This document shows positions 11,870-24,400 of a stretch of 64,000 nt of DNA, piece after piece. The translations under genes and the position numbers were made by a program. The DNA lies in contig NC_092794.1 in the NCBI RefSeq assembly GCF_918797505.1, positions 73,073,345 to 73,137,344 of the forward strand, in the 5' to 3' direction. Below the pieces are notes generated by a model that ran no database searches, was not told the origin of the DNA, and saw nothing but the letters and a program-made list of their open reading frames with translations. The DNA is from Bemisia tabaci (taxonomy: Eukaryota; Arthropoda; Insecta; Hemiptera; Aleyrodidae). The stretch's first letter is position 1. Every line of letters begins with the position of its first letter.

Positions 11870-12300
11870 CCCCGCATCAGGACCGGAGCGAGTTTTCGTT
11901 CTTCGCATTTGCCTAGCGTCACTTCGCTGAATTCAAATGGGCAACCTGGTCAAAAGCCCCCGGCGAGGTGCCGCGAGTCGGACAATTGACAAAACATCGG
12001 TCAATCGAATTCTGCCCCGCGTTTTAATTACCATAACATTATCCGCCCGCGCCCCGCGCCTCGGCCGACGGCAACGCATTTTCCAGCGTTTCGAAAGCGC
12101 CAGCCGTGAATTCGTCATCTCCAACTCGTCTGAGAAACACGTTGACGAGGCTTTTTCCGTCCGATCTTCGGTGTGGTGCGTGCAGCTTCCTGAGGATGCT
12201 TTGATTCTGTGTTTCTTGGTGCGTGTAACTCGAGTGCGAACGAAAGAAAAGTGCTGTGTTGTGCCGTCAGGATAAGGACTCTTGTTCACCCTGTGTTGCC
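11870..12300 (+). promoter_or_regulatory. CpG-rich repeat-free island, candidate promoter or 5' exon
   Basis: About 430 bp of distinctly GC- and CpG-rich sequence in an AT-rich setting, with none of the window's repeat families inside, bracketed by M1 copies b and c. The reductase coding region at 17564 is preceded by a splice acceptor at 17534-17535, so an upstream untranslated exon must exist on this side. This island is the best-looking candidate. Open frames on both strands here are a by-product of GC content. The assignment is inference. Confidence 0.35.
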
Positions 12301-12390
12301 GCAACTTGAAAAATTATTCTCACTCACGTGATTTTCCGCTGTTTACCGTCCGTTCTAAGGTAAACAACAGCCTTTGTACAGTTTCGTATG

Positions 12391-12643
12391 GTGCCGTGCT
12401 AAGGAAGAACGCCGAATGAACCTTCAGACGTTGCCGAATTACCTTCGATAAAAACCGAATATACTGGAAAAATTTTGAATGTTTTTTTCCATAATGTTCA
12501 GACTTTTTTTTACGCAATTTAATTTAAAATATCCGAAACTTTTAGGGGAAATTGTGCATGAATTTCGTCAAAAACACATGTATTACCAAAGGAAATTTAA
12601 CAACTCTCGAATGTTCATACGGCGTTCTTCCTTAGCACGGCAG
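12391..12643. mobile_element. MITE M1 copy c
   Basis: Begins GTGCCGTGCTAAGG and ends CCTTAGCACGGCAG followed by TA. It is the right-hand flank of the CpG-rich island. Confidence 0.88.
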
Positions 12644-12679
12644 TATACATCTAGGAGCCGTTCATATATTGTGTCGAAA

Positions 12680-12940
12680 TGGAACTCATATATGTGTCAG
12701 GAATTTGCGATTTAATGACTGATTCCTATGTAAACTTTTGGGAGAACCATGATGGCGCCTCTGGTTTTCTCTGAAATCAACCCCAAAGCTCAAAAAATCT
12801 CTAAAGTGGAGGCCGTAAAAGAGGGGATATACCCCACGCTACCTTCAAGAGTCCTCTTCTTCATCAAAATAAGCTCTCTATGCAAAGATAGGGAGCAAAT
12901 ACATTAGCAGGGTTGTCGTGTTTTCAGTGTGTTGGAGTCC
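12680..12940. mobile_element. Single arm of the foldback family
   Basis: Follows the left arm of the 949-1457 palindrome from GTCAGGAATTTGCGATTT to AAAGATAGGGAGCAAATAC. The second arm is absent. From here to 13960 I see no gene and no clear repeat. Confidence 0.65.
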
Positions 12941-13965
12941 CCCAGCAATCGGAAATCCCTGACATTCACCAACCCCCCCTCCCCTATCTCTCATCTATGT
13001 TCTTGTTTTTTTAAAAAACAGTCCTCAATCTGGTAGGGTTCAACGCAACACGTCTCCAGAAAAATACTGCATCTCGGTCGATTTTTGACGAAATGTGCTC
13101 GACATTTGCTTACTTACATTAGTATGTGAAGAGTTAATCTAAAGAACGACTCTGTAAACCGAGGCTTGCTAGCTTTCCTCATCAGCACCTGTACAAAACG
13201 TGGACCCGTGCAAAACTTCTGGAACCGTCTTCGTATATTGCAGGTCATCCCCCATTCCTTGAAATCGCGTCACACTCTGCTTGATACCCCCGCTCCCCCC
13301 TCTCCTCTACTTAAACATGCATTCGGGTTTCATTGACAACATCTGTGTTAAAACTACCGAAACGTTTCCCAAAAACTCGCGCTTTTCCTTGGTTTTTTTT
13401 TTTTTGCATGGGGTCACGCAATGCTAGACGTCTTTACTCCGCCGCGCCATTAATACGTCATGAAGAACCACGGCTATATATGAGCGGCTCCTTATCCAAA
13501 CTGCGAAGACATGCGGTGGAATGAAAGTGTATGAGTGAAAAAAGAAGGTTGAGTAACACTCATGGTATGAGTAGGAGATAGCACACCTCTAAATCTCTCT
13601 CTTTATCCCCCTCTCCCTCTCTCCATCTAAATATTTTGAAACTACATCCTAATTTTAGATCGGCCCTCCCCCTTTCCCTCAAAAATATGTTATCATATGA
13701 GGTTTTTCCATTCAATCGGACTCTTTGATAAGTAGATCGTTCCATCTCCTCCCATCTGCGTAAAATTGTCCAGGTAGATCCATTCCAAACCTATAGTCTC
13801 ATAAGAACCGTTACAATCTCATTTTATTTTTAGGACATACATTCACGGATGTTTGATTGACTATGTTTGCTAGGATTAGCATCAGCCCTTATTTAAGTCC
13901 GCGGTCATTGACGTCGACGCGACCTCGAGTAGTTAACCGAGCACAAAACCGGGCACGGGTGGTAT

Positions 13966-14160
13966 GGGACACCTTGTATAGCGACTGATCGCTCGCCGAA
14001 GCGGCGAAGTGTCAGCAGCAGTCTTAGTCTCTGAGAAGCATCACCTGAGGAAAATGTGCCCCAGAAAATAAAAAAAAAAACGATCGAATAAACATGTTTT
14101 TTTAACCAAACACAACTTTAAAATATCAAAATTTTTAAATGGACTGATTTATTAATTGAA
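13966..14160 (-). repeat. Old dispersed repeat R, fragment
   Basis: Inverse orientation relative to 8200-8335: GGGACACCTTGTATA, CGACTGATCGCT, then ATGTGCCCCAGAAAATAAA and the AACTTTAAAAT tail. Probably part of a larger decayed element whose other fragments are at 15350-15560 and 50600-51020. Confidence 0.45.
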
Positions 14161-14252
14161 TCGACACTGCAGCAGAATGAGACGTGGTGGGGGTTTAACT
14201 GCGAATATCTCACTCAACAGAAGCAACGCATTGAATTAAGTTGATTATAACG

Positions 14253-14598
14253 CCTCGATACACCTACTCGCATTCGTATTCCCGCGTGTTGCATTAGACA
14301 AATTGGAAGGCGTCCTTGTCACTCTAGTCCATGAAGCAGTGCACGCATCAGTGTGTGGGACGCCGTTACGAATTTGTGGCAAGATGATTTTCTGGGATGA
14401 GGCGCCTAATTTCAAATCAAAACTAATTTTCGCACTATATCTACTTATGAGGATATTATATCCAACCTTCCACACCAAGTTGTGACTGCCTGTCGCTGTG
14501 AGCATTGATTCATGGGCTAGAATGATCGGAGCGCCTTCAAGTTTTAGCATGCAACACGGATGTCCCTGGAGCACTAACAGTTGCATCAAGGCGTTATT
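14253..14598. mobile_element. M11 palindromic element
   Basis: Imperfect inverted arms of about 100 bp: TAACGCCTCGATAC on the left and GTTGCATCAAGGCGTTA on the right. Each carries GCGTGTTGCAT or GCAACACGGATGTCC plus the block GCGCCTTCAA(G/T)TTTT. A second full copy is at 51111-51474; single arms are near 7350, 28290, 40410 and 50310. Confidence 0.65.
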
Positions 14599-14658
14599 CC
14601 CAATATCATTGTCCTCTGCTCAGATACCAATTGTAAATCGGTAAGTAAAAACGTCATA

Positions 14659-14915
14659 TTGACGGTGAAACTGCAAAATGCGTATCTTGGTCGCGGTGTT
14701 TCAAAATGTACACTATACTATTTTATTTTTTGAGAGGAAACAGAACCAATATCAAAGATTTGAAATTTTTACAGAATCCTCCACATGGAGAAGAAAAATG
14801 ACTGAAGTTTCCAATGACTGAAGTTCAGTAATTTTTCATGTAGATAATGAGGTATGACAGGAAGCCTGCAACGCCGCAAACCGATAAATACGCATTCTTG
14901 CAGTTTCACCATCGA
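14659..14915. mobile_element. MITE M5 copy
   Basis: TTGACGGTGAAACTGC on the left after a TA, GCAGTTTCACCATCGA on the right, and the M5 interior (TGACAGGAAGCCTGCAACG) in inverse of the other arm. Confidence 0.75.
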
Positions 14916-15202
14916 GATAGACATTTAATCATTGCCAAATTTTTTTTGATAAATAGAATTTTTGGATCATCTTGTGGGCTCTTATTTTATAAAAGTTTTA
15001 GAGAATTTTCTGCTCAATTTATCTAATGATTATGAAAATTCCATGAAAATATCTTCCTAACTTTCTTCAAGTATAATTATTCATCCAAAATTTGGTGACG
15101 TCCGGTTCTACAGACAACGTTTTTCCTCAGCAGCTAAGCCTGGCACACGTGTAATGTGGGACACCTTGCACAGTGACGATACTTAAAAAGTGCAACGCTA
15201 GT

Positions 15203-15328
15203 TTTCTTTCATCAAATATATGTAAAACAATCGATTTTTAGTAAAATAGTTTGCCTCACTTGAAATCAATATTTTTAATGGATTTAAATGAAGGGAAAAC
15301 ACTGTTTTCAACTCAGAAAATCGCCACA
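15203..15328. mobile_element. hAT-B MITE, right part
   Basis: Contains AAACAATCGATTTTTAG, GCCTCACTTGAAATCAATATT, ATGGATTTAAATGAAGG and the end AAAATCGCCAC, as in the copy at 32734-32885. The left end is missing. Confidence 0.5.
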
Positions 15329-15349
15329 GACCTTGTATAGACTTTAGGC

Positions 15350-15473
15350 AACGTTGTATCATAATTCATTGTCATGTCGTTTTGTAAACAACAGCCTTAA
15401 TACTCGCGAGACGTCAACTGCATGATAAATTTGTGCTCTAGAAAATAAAAATGAAAAAATATCAATTCAACAT

Positions 15474-15518
<45 letters not shown>

Positions 15519-15560
15519 CTAACAAAGACTTCAAAATAATAGCATTTTCATCAGTAAAAA
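15350..15560 (-). repeat. Repeat R fragment with 40-T run
   Basis: Resembles 13966-14160 (CATCAACTG-type block, TGTGCTCTAGAAAATAAAAA, then CAACATG) but is interrupted by a T run at 15475-15514. Confidence 0.4.
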
Positions 15561-15949
15561 GGCGAAGACATTTATGTCTAATTTGATCCCTGTCTTACCG
15601 CAACGAAAAGAAAATACTTCATGATGAAGCTCGGTATGTGTGACGTTGTTTTAGCACACTGCTTTGGTCTCGCAGACGTGCCAGTTACTAAATTAGGTCA
15701 AGTCTCCGCGAAGTCAACTCTTAGAGGTCAGGGTTCAACATTTCGAAAGCGGTGGTACCTGCGTGTTGAACGCCTCGTTACAGAGAGAAAAAAAAACTGA
15801 AACCGAAACCAGATCCAATTTTTTCTATTTTTTAGAGCCCGCCCTCACAAGTTATCATGTAGATCACCTCAATTAATTAACAACCAACTCTTGTCGTACA
15901 TCGAAAGAACATATTTTAAATTACCGTAGCCGTGCTTAGTAAGCAAATA

Positions 15950-16065
15950 CTTGGACTGCATGTTGCAATAAGGAATCGCAATATCTGACTCGTACAAAAA
16001 AAGCACCCATCGTTGTTTCCAAAATGAGCCGGAAATTTTAGTTCCTAGTTGCAAAATGTGGCCCA
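15950..16065. mobile_element. M8-related remnant
   Basis: Palindromic: TTGGACTGCATGTTGCAATA on the left and ATGAGCCGGAAATTTTAGTTCC then AGTTGCAAAATGTGG on the right. The right part is shared with 6330-6365 and 62170-62185. Confidence 0.4.
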
Positions 16066-16438
16066 CCGTAACAAGTACGTCAAATTAAGATGACCGTTCC
16101 TTAAAGCAAAAGTTACGATGTTGAATTCCCTGTTCCACTTTACTCTGGCCCAAGTTGTACGCTTTTCAAGAACCTTGCTTTGGTAATGGAAGAAAATTTG
16201 ACCAAATTGCAACTAAATTGCGTAAGTGTAATTGCAATATAATTGTATAATCAATCCATGTTAGGCCTGTTGCTTCGCCATTCTAAGACTGTGACAAGTA
16301 GAGCGGAAATGTGTAAGCAACACGCCTTACTTTACTGATTGGTGGCAACTTTCAACCTACAATATTGTAGGTTGAACGTGCTATATAGTGAAAGTTTCAT
16401 TCCAATGAGTAGACAAGAAATTGACTATAATAACTTAT

Positions 16439-16779
16439 CCCAAGTAGCAGTGATCGCGATAAATTGCCATTTTATTCTTCGGTTATCGCGGGTATATCGG
16501 TATCAATCTATCGCAATATTTGCGAAGTAAAAATTGCGATTTATGGCGATTAAATCGCAGTTTTTGGTTCGATAAAATCGCGATCAATTTTCTACGACAC
16601 AATCGAAATTAAATCGCCATACATTGCCATTTCTGTTTCGATGATATCGCGATAAATTGCCGAGCAATAAAATTGCAAAAGATCGAGGATAATCGCTCAG
16701 ATGTTGATGATTCTGGCGATTTTATCGCCGATAAAATCGCAACAAATCGTGATTTTTCCGTTGAAAAATGCTACTTGGG
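16439..16779 (+). mobile_element. Motif-array element B (ATCGCGAT type)
   Basis: The left end is CCCAAGTAGCAGTGATCGCG; the right end, read inward, is CCCAAGTAGCATTTTTCAACG. About 300 bp between them is an irregular array of about twenty occurrences of ATCGC/GCGAT words on both strands (for example GCGATAAATTGCC). The ends match element A, whose interior word is unrelated, and element C, which has the same word but lies in opposite orientation. No coding frame and no clear target duplication. Confidence 0.7.
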
Positions 16780-16879
16780 ATTTATCACTATCAATCTGGA
16801 AACTCTCCTACATCGGTGGGCTTAAAAACGGCCCTACCTATCCTTTACGCGAATCTATTTCAATACATTGAACTTCATT

Positions 16880-17483
16880 TGGATGCATTTCTATCAAACA
16901 GAACTATGTGCAGGTGAAAAATATGGGGTGTGCTCGTTAGTGCTCGGTCCATAAGAATGAAAGAAAAATATAAAGCGCCAGTGACGTAGCCGCCCGCCGC
17001 TCCAGTAGACATTCGTTGACTTTAACTCACGAGCCCCTGGCACAACGCTCTCGACACATGCCCACGGCTCATGAGTTTTGCATTCAGTTGACACACAGTT
17101 CCGTTTGCGTAATTATAAGCGGGATTTTACATTCTGTCAAACGGAACTATGTGCACACTCTATGAGCTATGGGCATGTGTCAAGAGCGTTGTGCACAGAG
17201 CTTATGAATTAAAGTCGACGAAGGGCAATTGAACGTATTTCTGCCAAACGGCACTATGAGCATTATTACGTGAGCCCTGTTGTGCATGCATTCTTAGGGG
17301 TCTCAGGGCTCATGACTTAATGCACGTAGTTCCGTTTGGCAGAAATACGGTCAATTGGAGCGGCGGCTAGCGGCTTCGTCTTGGGGGCTTTATATTTCCC
17401 ATTCATTCTTATGGCCCGAGCACTAACGAGCACACCCCATCTTTTCCACCTGCACACAGTTCCGTTTGATAGAAATACGTCCA
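16880..17483. mobile_element. M4 MITE with a second M4 copy inside
   Basis: Outer ends TGGATGCATTTCTATCAAAC and inverse TTTGATAGAAATACGTCCA, with subterminal GGGGTGTGCTCGTTAGTGCT matched on the other side. A smaller element with the same kind of ends (TTGAACGTATTTCTGCC) occupies 17229-17354. A third pair of M4-type arms lies at about 17094-17160. The whole complex ends 53 bp before the splice acceptor of the first coding exon of the reductase. Confidence 0.75.
17229..17354. mobile_element. Inner M4 MITE, nested
   Basis: 126 bp with inverted arms (ACGTATTTCTGCCAAACGG) enclosing GAGCCCTG and CAGGGCTCATGA. Very similar in layout to 48496-48621. It is inside the 16880-17483 element and so is younger. 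Confidence 0.65.
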
Positions 17484-17535
17484 TTTTGCACTTTTCCTCG
17501 GAATAAATGCTGAAGGAATGTCTCTAACTTTACAG

Positions 17536-17755
17536 GCCAACCAGTGAGGGGCAAAAAAGTGAGATGGAGCCCACGATCCCGGAATTTTTTCGGGACAAAC
17601 ATGTGCTGATCACAGGCGGCACCGGATTCATGGGCAAAGTGCTCATCGAGAAATTGGTCCGATCCTGCGGCTCCGTCGCTAAAATCTACCTGCTGGTCCG
17701 CCAGAAGAAAGACAAGAACGCTGCCGACCGAATCAAAGAGCTAACAGAACAACCG
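17536..17755 (+). CDS. Reductase exon with start codon
   Basis: The acceptor TTTACAG ends at 17535, so 17536-17563 is 5' UTR. The ATG at 17564 is chosen because it directly precedes the conserved EFF-DKHVLITGGTGFMGK start of the family. The exon encodes residues 1-64 and ends at CCG before GTAAGC, phase 0. Confidence 0.92.
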
Positions 17756-18407
17756 GTAAGCTCCCACGAATATTCCCACCAATCATCAAACAAGGGGCTT
17801 GGAGCACAATGCACATATAAGTGCAGTTTTTGGAAAAATTGACATATTAATAATTTTAAGTAAAATTAGTCTTCAAGCATATTCTGTGAAAAATTTGCTC
17901 CATAATTCCAGTTTTTAAGCATCGAAAAGTCAGTTTGAACTTTCTTTCCACCATAAGGATCCATGTAATTTCGAAAATTCCAACACGCTCGAAATAGCAA
18001 TAGCTGCACCGTCCTCCAAGCCTCTCAAACACAGGGTAGCCCAGCCTTTCCGCACAGTGGCGTGGCGTGAATTGCGATATATCGATTGTTATGCCATTTA
18101 AACCTATGGTAAAGAATCGATTATTAAGGTGTTCGCTGCGAACACCCTGTTTATCGATCCTTTTCCACAGGTTTAAATGGCATAACAATCTATAAATCGC
18201 AATTCACGCCACGCCACTGCTTCCGCATCAGGATTTTTTCTCGCTTATCTTAGTTCGGACTCAGTGAGTTGCGATTCTTGCAAGTTGGCAACCCTGTTTT
18301 CCTCCATTTAACTGTATGTTAAACAATCGATTCTGGGTGAGGCAGTCTGTATCACCAAACATCAAAATATTCAATGGATTAAAATGGAGTACTGACAGTT
18401 TAAAAAA

Positions 18408-18443
<36 letters not shown>

Positions 18444-21400
18444 TGCCAAAGTTGCTGGAATCGCCACTAGAAAAAGTCCAGGACTGCGGGAACGAAGAGG
18501 GAATCGATCCCAAAGAATCCGAATTTCATGGTCCCGGATGTTGGAATGACAGGCCTCTAACGAGGATGACTAAATAAAACCAAAAAAGAAAAAACCAGAG
18601 TCTTATGGCAGACAGATATTGTATTCGTGAAAACAGAGGACTCTGATGGGCGTCGCCCTCTACCTATACATCGCTAAGAACTCGGACTGAGGAGCCGCGT
18701 TAGGAAGCCTCGCACCAGTCACTCGCCGATTCAAGCAGACTCAGCAAGTTTCAGTAGGAGCAGAAAATGCACTGAAACTTGCCAAGTCGCCCAGGAAAAC
18801 AGCGAGTGCAGAGTCCGAAAACTTCCAACGCGGCTCTGCTTTGCACTGTTTTCCCATCACAGTGACCTGAATTTCCAACACCGGAGCCCCCCTAGCTCCC
18901 CTTGGGGGTAAAAGAGGGGCCCTCACTTTAAAAATCAGAGTTTTCGTTAAAATTGTGAAAATGTTCTTTCAGGAACTAAAAACCAGTTAAAATACTTTTC
19001 TATGATGCACATTTTTTCAAAGAATCCTATATTACATGATTAATTAATTATCTCCTCGGGTTCAGAAAAAGTGGGAGATTTCAATCTAAATCGACACCAA
19101 AAAATAAAAAATCGGCCCATGCGTGTCCAGAATACTGACCCCTAAGGGTGGGGAATGAATACGTCGCTGTCTTCGATAAGAACCTAGTTCAAAAATTGAG
19201 GTAAAATCAATCTGATGGGTGAGGTTTGCAACTCAGAATATAACGACAAAATGCTGCTTCTAGCTGCAGTAGCATATAGAGCGAAACTAATCAAAATTGT
19301 ATATCATCACAGTTGCAACACTCGACCCGAAACAACTAAAGAAATAGGGGCCAGATGCTGCAACATGGCAGTTTGACTAAACTTCAAAACGAAGCGCGAA
19401 TTTTCCTCCCCCAGACTAAGACGAAATAGAACTCAAAACAAGCGCCAGAAACCGCATCAAGGTTTTCTGGACTTTAGCTCTCTTTAGCAGTTCTGTAAAA
19501 AAAAAAAAAACGGCTATAGGTGACCGCAACGTGGTCCACATGTTAGCACTCACGAGAATTCGCGAGCGTTCAAATTGGGGGGGGGGGGGGGTAATCGCAC
19601 TTGAGGCGATCCCTCACAGGTTCAAGACCATAGGCGCAACATGCCTTTTTAGTTTCGTCTTAAGGGTCGAAGATTGACTCAAAATATCGCACCGAGGAGG
19701 TTGCTTATAGGTTCAAGACCACAGGCTCAACATGCCTTTCTAGCTTTGGCTTGAGGACTCCTAGATTGATTGCAAAAACTGACGAGTCGCGGAGCACGTG
19801 CTCAGGCAACAGTGTCCGGTCCGGGCCTCTCTTCAGTAGAGATGAAAATAGCTAGATAAGCGCAACTTGCCTGTAATTCAGCTCGCCAGGTTGGGAATCT
19901 CGCTCAACGTATCTCGTCCTAGAGACGCTGATTAGGAGGAATCAGTGGCCGGGCAACCAAAACTAAAAGCTCGCCAATTCTCGTGACTCAAATGAACAAT
20001 TTTGTGCTATCAATAAGATACACAATAAATCAAAAGCTACTGGTAAAAAAATGCTAACAATATTGCATTATACCTATGTTTGTAACAATATTGGCAATTA
20101 GCAAGGTTCAGAAAAGTCTGCTTCGTTTGAGCAAAATCAATGAGGAAAAAAGGTATGATATTATTAGCTTTCAGGCCGGTGACCTCAACGCGGCTGAAAG
20201 CTGAACTCCATGTTCTTAATTTCAGCTGTAATACTGATTGAAAATATAGGTAATACGGAACACGCTGGCAAATAGTCAAATCAGGCATTACCCCATGGCG
20301 GCAAATCTAGGAGGCGGCAAATTTTGCAATTTTTTTAAATGTAGGTATATAAAAAAATCGGATTTAGAAAAAAAATACAAACAAAATCTCTCATTTCCTG
20401 AGAGTTTAGTAATTTCTAATTGTGTCGTCTTTCGGTGATACAAGAGACAGCACCTTTAATTAATCGAGTTAAGAGAGAGACCAAACACGCAATTTGGCTA
20501 GGAACGGCGCGACTGACAATGAGAGAGAAATCATGACGAGGACTTGAAATAAAAAGGAGAAGCCCTCGGCGCGGCGGTTGGCATGTAACACATATTAGCG
20601 CCTACATTCCTACAAGACTGCACGAATACTTCACGCATTGCATCAAACACAGTGCGGTCATTGCGGTCAGCGTGAAACGGATAGCGCCTACAAGAATGCA
20701 CGAATACTTCACGCATTACGGCAAACGCAGTGCGGTCATCGTGAATCGCCTAGCGCCTACAAGGCTGCGTGAATACTCCACGCATTGCGTCAAACACAGA
20801 GCGTTCAGCAGCGGTCGTCGGCGTGAAAATCATAGCGCCTACAAAACTGTCGGAATACCTCACGCATTGCTCCAAAAACGCCGCGGTCTGCGCGGCGCGG
20901 CGGCGGAGGTTAAAATCATTAAACCACATTTATGTTTGTTCTTTCATAATTTTTTCGTTCATTTCTTATGAATGGAAGGCCTTGTCCACGCAGAGATAGG
21001 TTTACGAAACTTAACGTTCGCGCAAAGTTCGGTGAATTCTTGCTAGTAGTGTTGACAGGGCTTTCCCAAAAAATGTTTCCAACACGAGTAAACGCGTCTT
21101 ATGCACCCCACCCCCGCTGGCACGTTCACTTGATGGTTTTTATTGATGTTCCAAAACGAATGAGAAGAGGGCGGCAAAGTACAGGCGGCCCATGGGCGGC
21201 AAGTAGGTAAATCCGGCCCTGATTATGTCAAATTCCTAGGTAAATGTGCTCTATTCTATCTCACTTGAGGGGAGGGTACACTTCCCATTGAGTGAACAAG
21301 AAAAAGGCAACATCGACTAAAAGGTGGAATCCTTCGACTCTTATATTAATGATAATTGCGCAGGTGTTTGAAAGGGTGCTGCGGGAACAGCCAGGCGCTT

Positions 21401-24400
21401 TTGAGCGGATTGTGGTACCCGTCAACGGGGACGTGACGCAGGAGAAACTGGGGCTTTCGGCAGAAGATGAGGATCTGTTGATAAAAAATGTCTCCATCAT
21501 ATTCCACGTCGCGGCCAGCGTTCGCTTCGACGACCCCATCCCCGATGCAGTCCGCATGAACACGCGCGGAACCAGAGAAGTCATCAACCTTGCCAAAAAG
21601 ATGCCTAATCTAAAGGTAAGACTCTCTCGCACCAGTGACGTGGCATGCTTTGCTATGTATAGATTTATGTGTCATTTAAACCTATGGAAAGGGGTCGATA
21701 AACAGGGTGTTTTCAACGAACACCTTAATAATCGATTTTTTTACCATAGCTTCAGAGAGGGAATTACACTTATCTACAAAAAAAAGACAAAAAACACTTT
21801 TCAAAATTTGCTCCTAATTCTTGACTGAGCCTGGGTAGATTTTTAGCGCTGAGTCCGAAAATGACCCAAAATGACCACGCGTTGAAAAAACGTGGTTTCG
21901 CACTTTGGACATCGATATTAGCCTATAGAAGACTAATGGGATGTAGGCGTTCACTTCATGGTTTCCATTGCCGTGAGGCGCCACTCTTGAGTTCGAGCCG
22001 CGCTGCGGTTAGGAAATGGCGCCCTATAATATACAGTTAATTTTAAGCCTGAAAATGGGGTGAATAATTTTTTTTCTGTGAAGATATGCGAATCAAATAT
22101 TCATTTCTATTATTATATTTCCTCTCTTTTATTTTGAGGATTCATGATCTCAAAATTACCCGGAACTTTTTCAATTTAATTTTGAATTCCAAAACCATTT
22201 GTATGTACATGCTTCCGAATTTCTTGCTGTCAATACATTCGGCCCGTGAACACAATACGCTGAATGGAGCTACATTGAACAAGAGAAAAAACACAGAAAA
22301 ATATGGCCCGTCCTGTATGTAACAAGGTGGTAAATTACTGCTAATGATAAACATCATTTTGCGTGGCTCAAAATGTTTGACTATCCTTGAAATTTTAGAA
22401 CGTTCTGACCACCCTTTTCCGCAAAATAGCGTGGATCCAGCACCATTTTACCACATTGTCGGAACTTTTTTCGAGCAACTTTATACTGACGTGGCGACAA
22501 TACGGTTGGTGTCAGGCAAAAATGAAGGCGCTTTATAAAACTGAGAACGTATTGCGTACAGTTTTAAACAGAAATAAAGACGTGCACAACACAACATGCT
22601 CACTGTTCAGCTGATGTAAAGCAATGATTTTTGCCGTTGTTTTAATTTTTTTCGAAATATTTATAATTTTCTTTTGGCTTTAGCTCTGATGAATCTTCCT
22701 ATTTCTGACAGAATATCATAGGCGCCATAATGCCGATTTTATGAGAGACACAAAAAGACTGGCAATTGCATGGGCGTAGCTAGGGGGATCCTGGGGGGCC
22801 TACCCCCAGAAATCTCGTGCCCCCCCAGAAAAACGGGATCCTCCATTCCTCACCCCCCGCTCTCTTCACCACGAGAGGTGGTCCCATGCATGCCCCCCCC
22901 CCCCCCCAGAGAAATTTCCCAGCTACGCCCCTGGGCAATTGACATAGTCTTACTTCGAATTGAATACTTTTTGCAATGAGGAATTACTATTTCTGTCCCT
23001 TTTTACCTATATTTACGGCTATTTTCTCTATGCAAATAGGTGCATTCACGAATGAGCCAGAAATAGTGTATCTCCTAATTGCATAAAGTATTCCAATCGG
23101 TGCAAAAGCATGACAAACGTTCATTAACAATGTCTCAAGGAACTTGTAAGAGCATACTTTTCATAAGACAAACATCATTGGCGCTTGTGGCAGCTCGTCC
23201 GAATAGAGCCTAGTAAGCACAGTGTAACGGACACTAACACTAACACTACGGACACTAACACTAGACATGGCTCTCAAATTAAACGCTTACCTAAGAAACA
23301 TCAAGTGATACAAATTCCGAATGGAATCATGATGTGCAATGCAGTTGATGACCTAAAATCACACTCACCAAGTTAATCGTCGAAATACCAAAGTAGCATA
23401 CATCAACGAAATAATCGCGATATTTTGGAATTAAGTTGCGATTCTGCTACGATTTTTGCGCGGTTACATCGCTAAAATCGTCAACATCTGAGCGATTATC
23501 CTTGATCTTGTCCCAATTTTATCTCCATGAAATCGCGTTCGATGAAATTTAAATTTTATACCAATTTATCGCAATTTTTTGTCCCGATAATATTGCGATA
23601 AATTGCCGTCGATAAAATCGCGAGTTTATTGCAAATGTATGTGATGCTATCGCAATTTTTTATCCGATAATATGATAATAAATCGACGTCGGTGAACTCG
23701 CGATACATTCTCCGATCAAGTCGCAACTTATCGCGATCACTGCTACTTGAGTGGCTGCTGACAAAACGTGTTTTAAACTTTTGAATCATCTTTTTTTCTA
23801 GGCTTTGTTGCACGTATCGACGACATACTGTAACTGCATGAGGATGGAGGTTGAAGAGAAAGTATATCCAATGCAGGTGGACTGGAGAGAGGCAATCGAT
23901 GTCGCAGAAAAAGTAGATCGTGCCACTTTGAACATTCTCTCGGAAAAGTAAGTTTTATTGTACTATATTCGATTGCCGTCTATTCGCCGCAAGTCCCCTA
24001 AAAACTCGAATTGGCTAGAGGTATATATACACTACTGCCACTCTGGAAAAAAATTAATACAATCTCCTATTGTCTGTTATAGATATCTCGGAAAGTTTCC
24101 AAACACATATACGTTCACAAAGAATCTTGCTGAGCAAATCATGTTAGAGCACAAAGACGAGTTGCCAGTCATAGTATTTAGACCCTCAATCGGTAAGTTT
24201 TCACCACTGTATTTATCTCCGTCTCACTCGAAGTATGTAAATCTCACGCATCTTTAGATTACCCAGTTTCATATCCTGGGTTTCGAAAATAGTTCTTTTG
24301 GACCGAGTTTATTGAATACTAGGATTCTACTTCCCTGGCCGCTACACGACCCACAGAAGAGTATTGCTGACTTTGGCCAGTGACCCGTCAGCTGTGCTGC

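Noticed and set aside
11933..12304. Long open frames on both strands in the CpG-rich island
   Set aside because: GC-rich sequence lacks stop codons by chance. No motif, and frames on both strands cannot both be real.
20531..20971. Repetitive frames reading APTRL-EYFTHC in the hAT-2 interior
   Set aside because: The peptide repeat just mirrors the about 70-bp DNA repeat. Frames are interrupted, occur on both strands and vary between copies.
16439..23751. CRISPR-like arrays
   Set aside because: Words are irregularly spaced, on both strands and diverged, in a eukaryotic intron-rich context. No repeat-spacer pattern.
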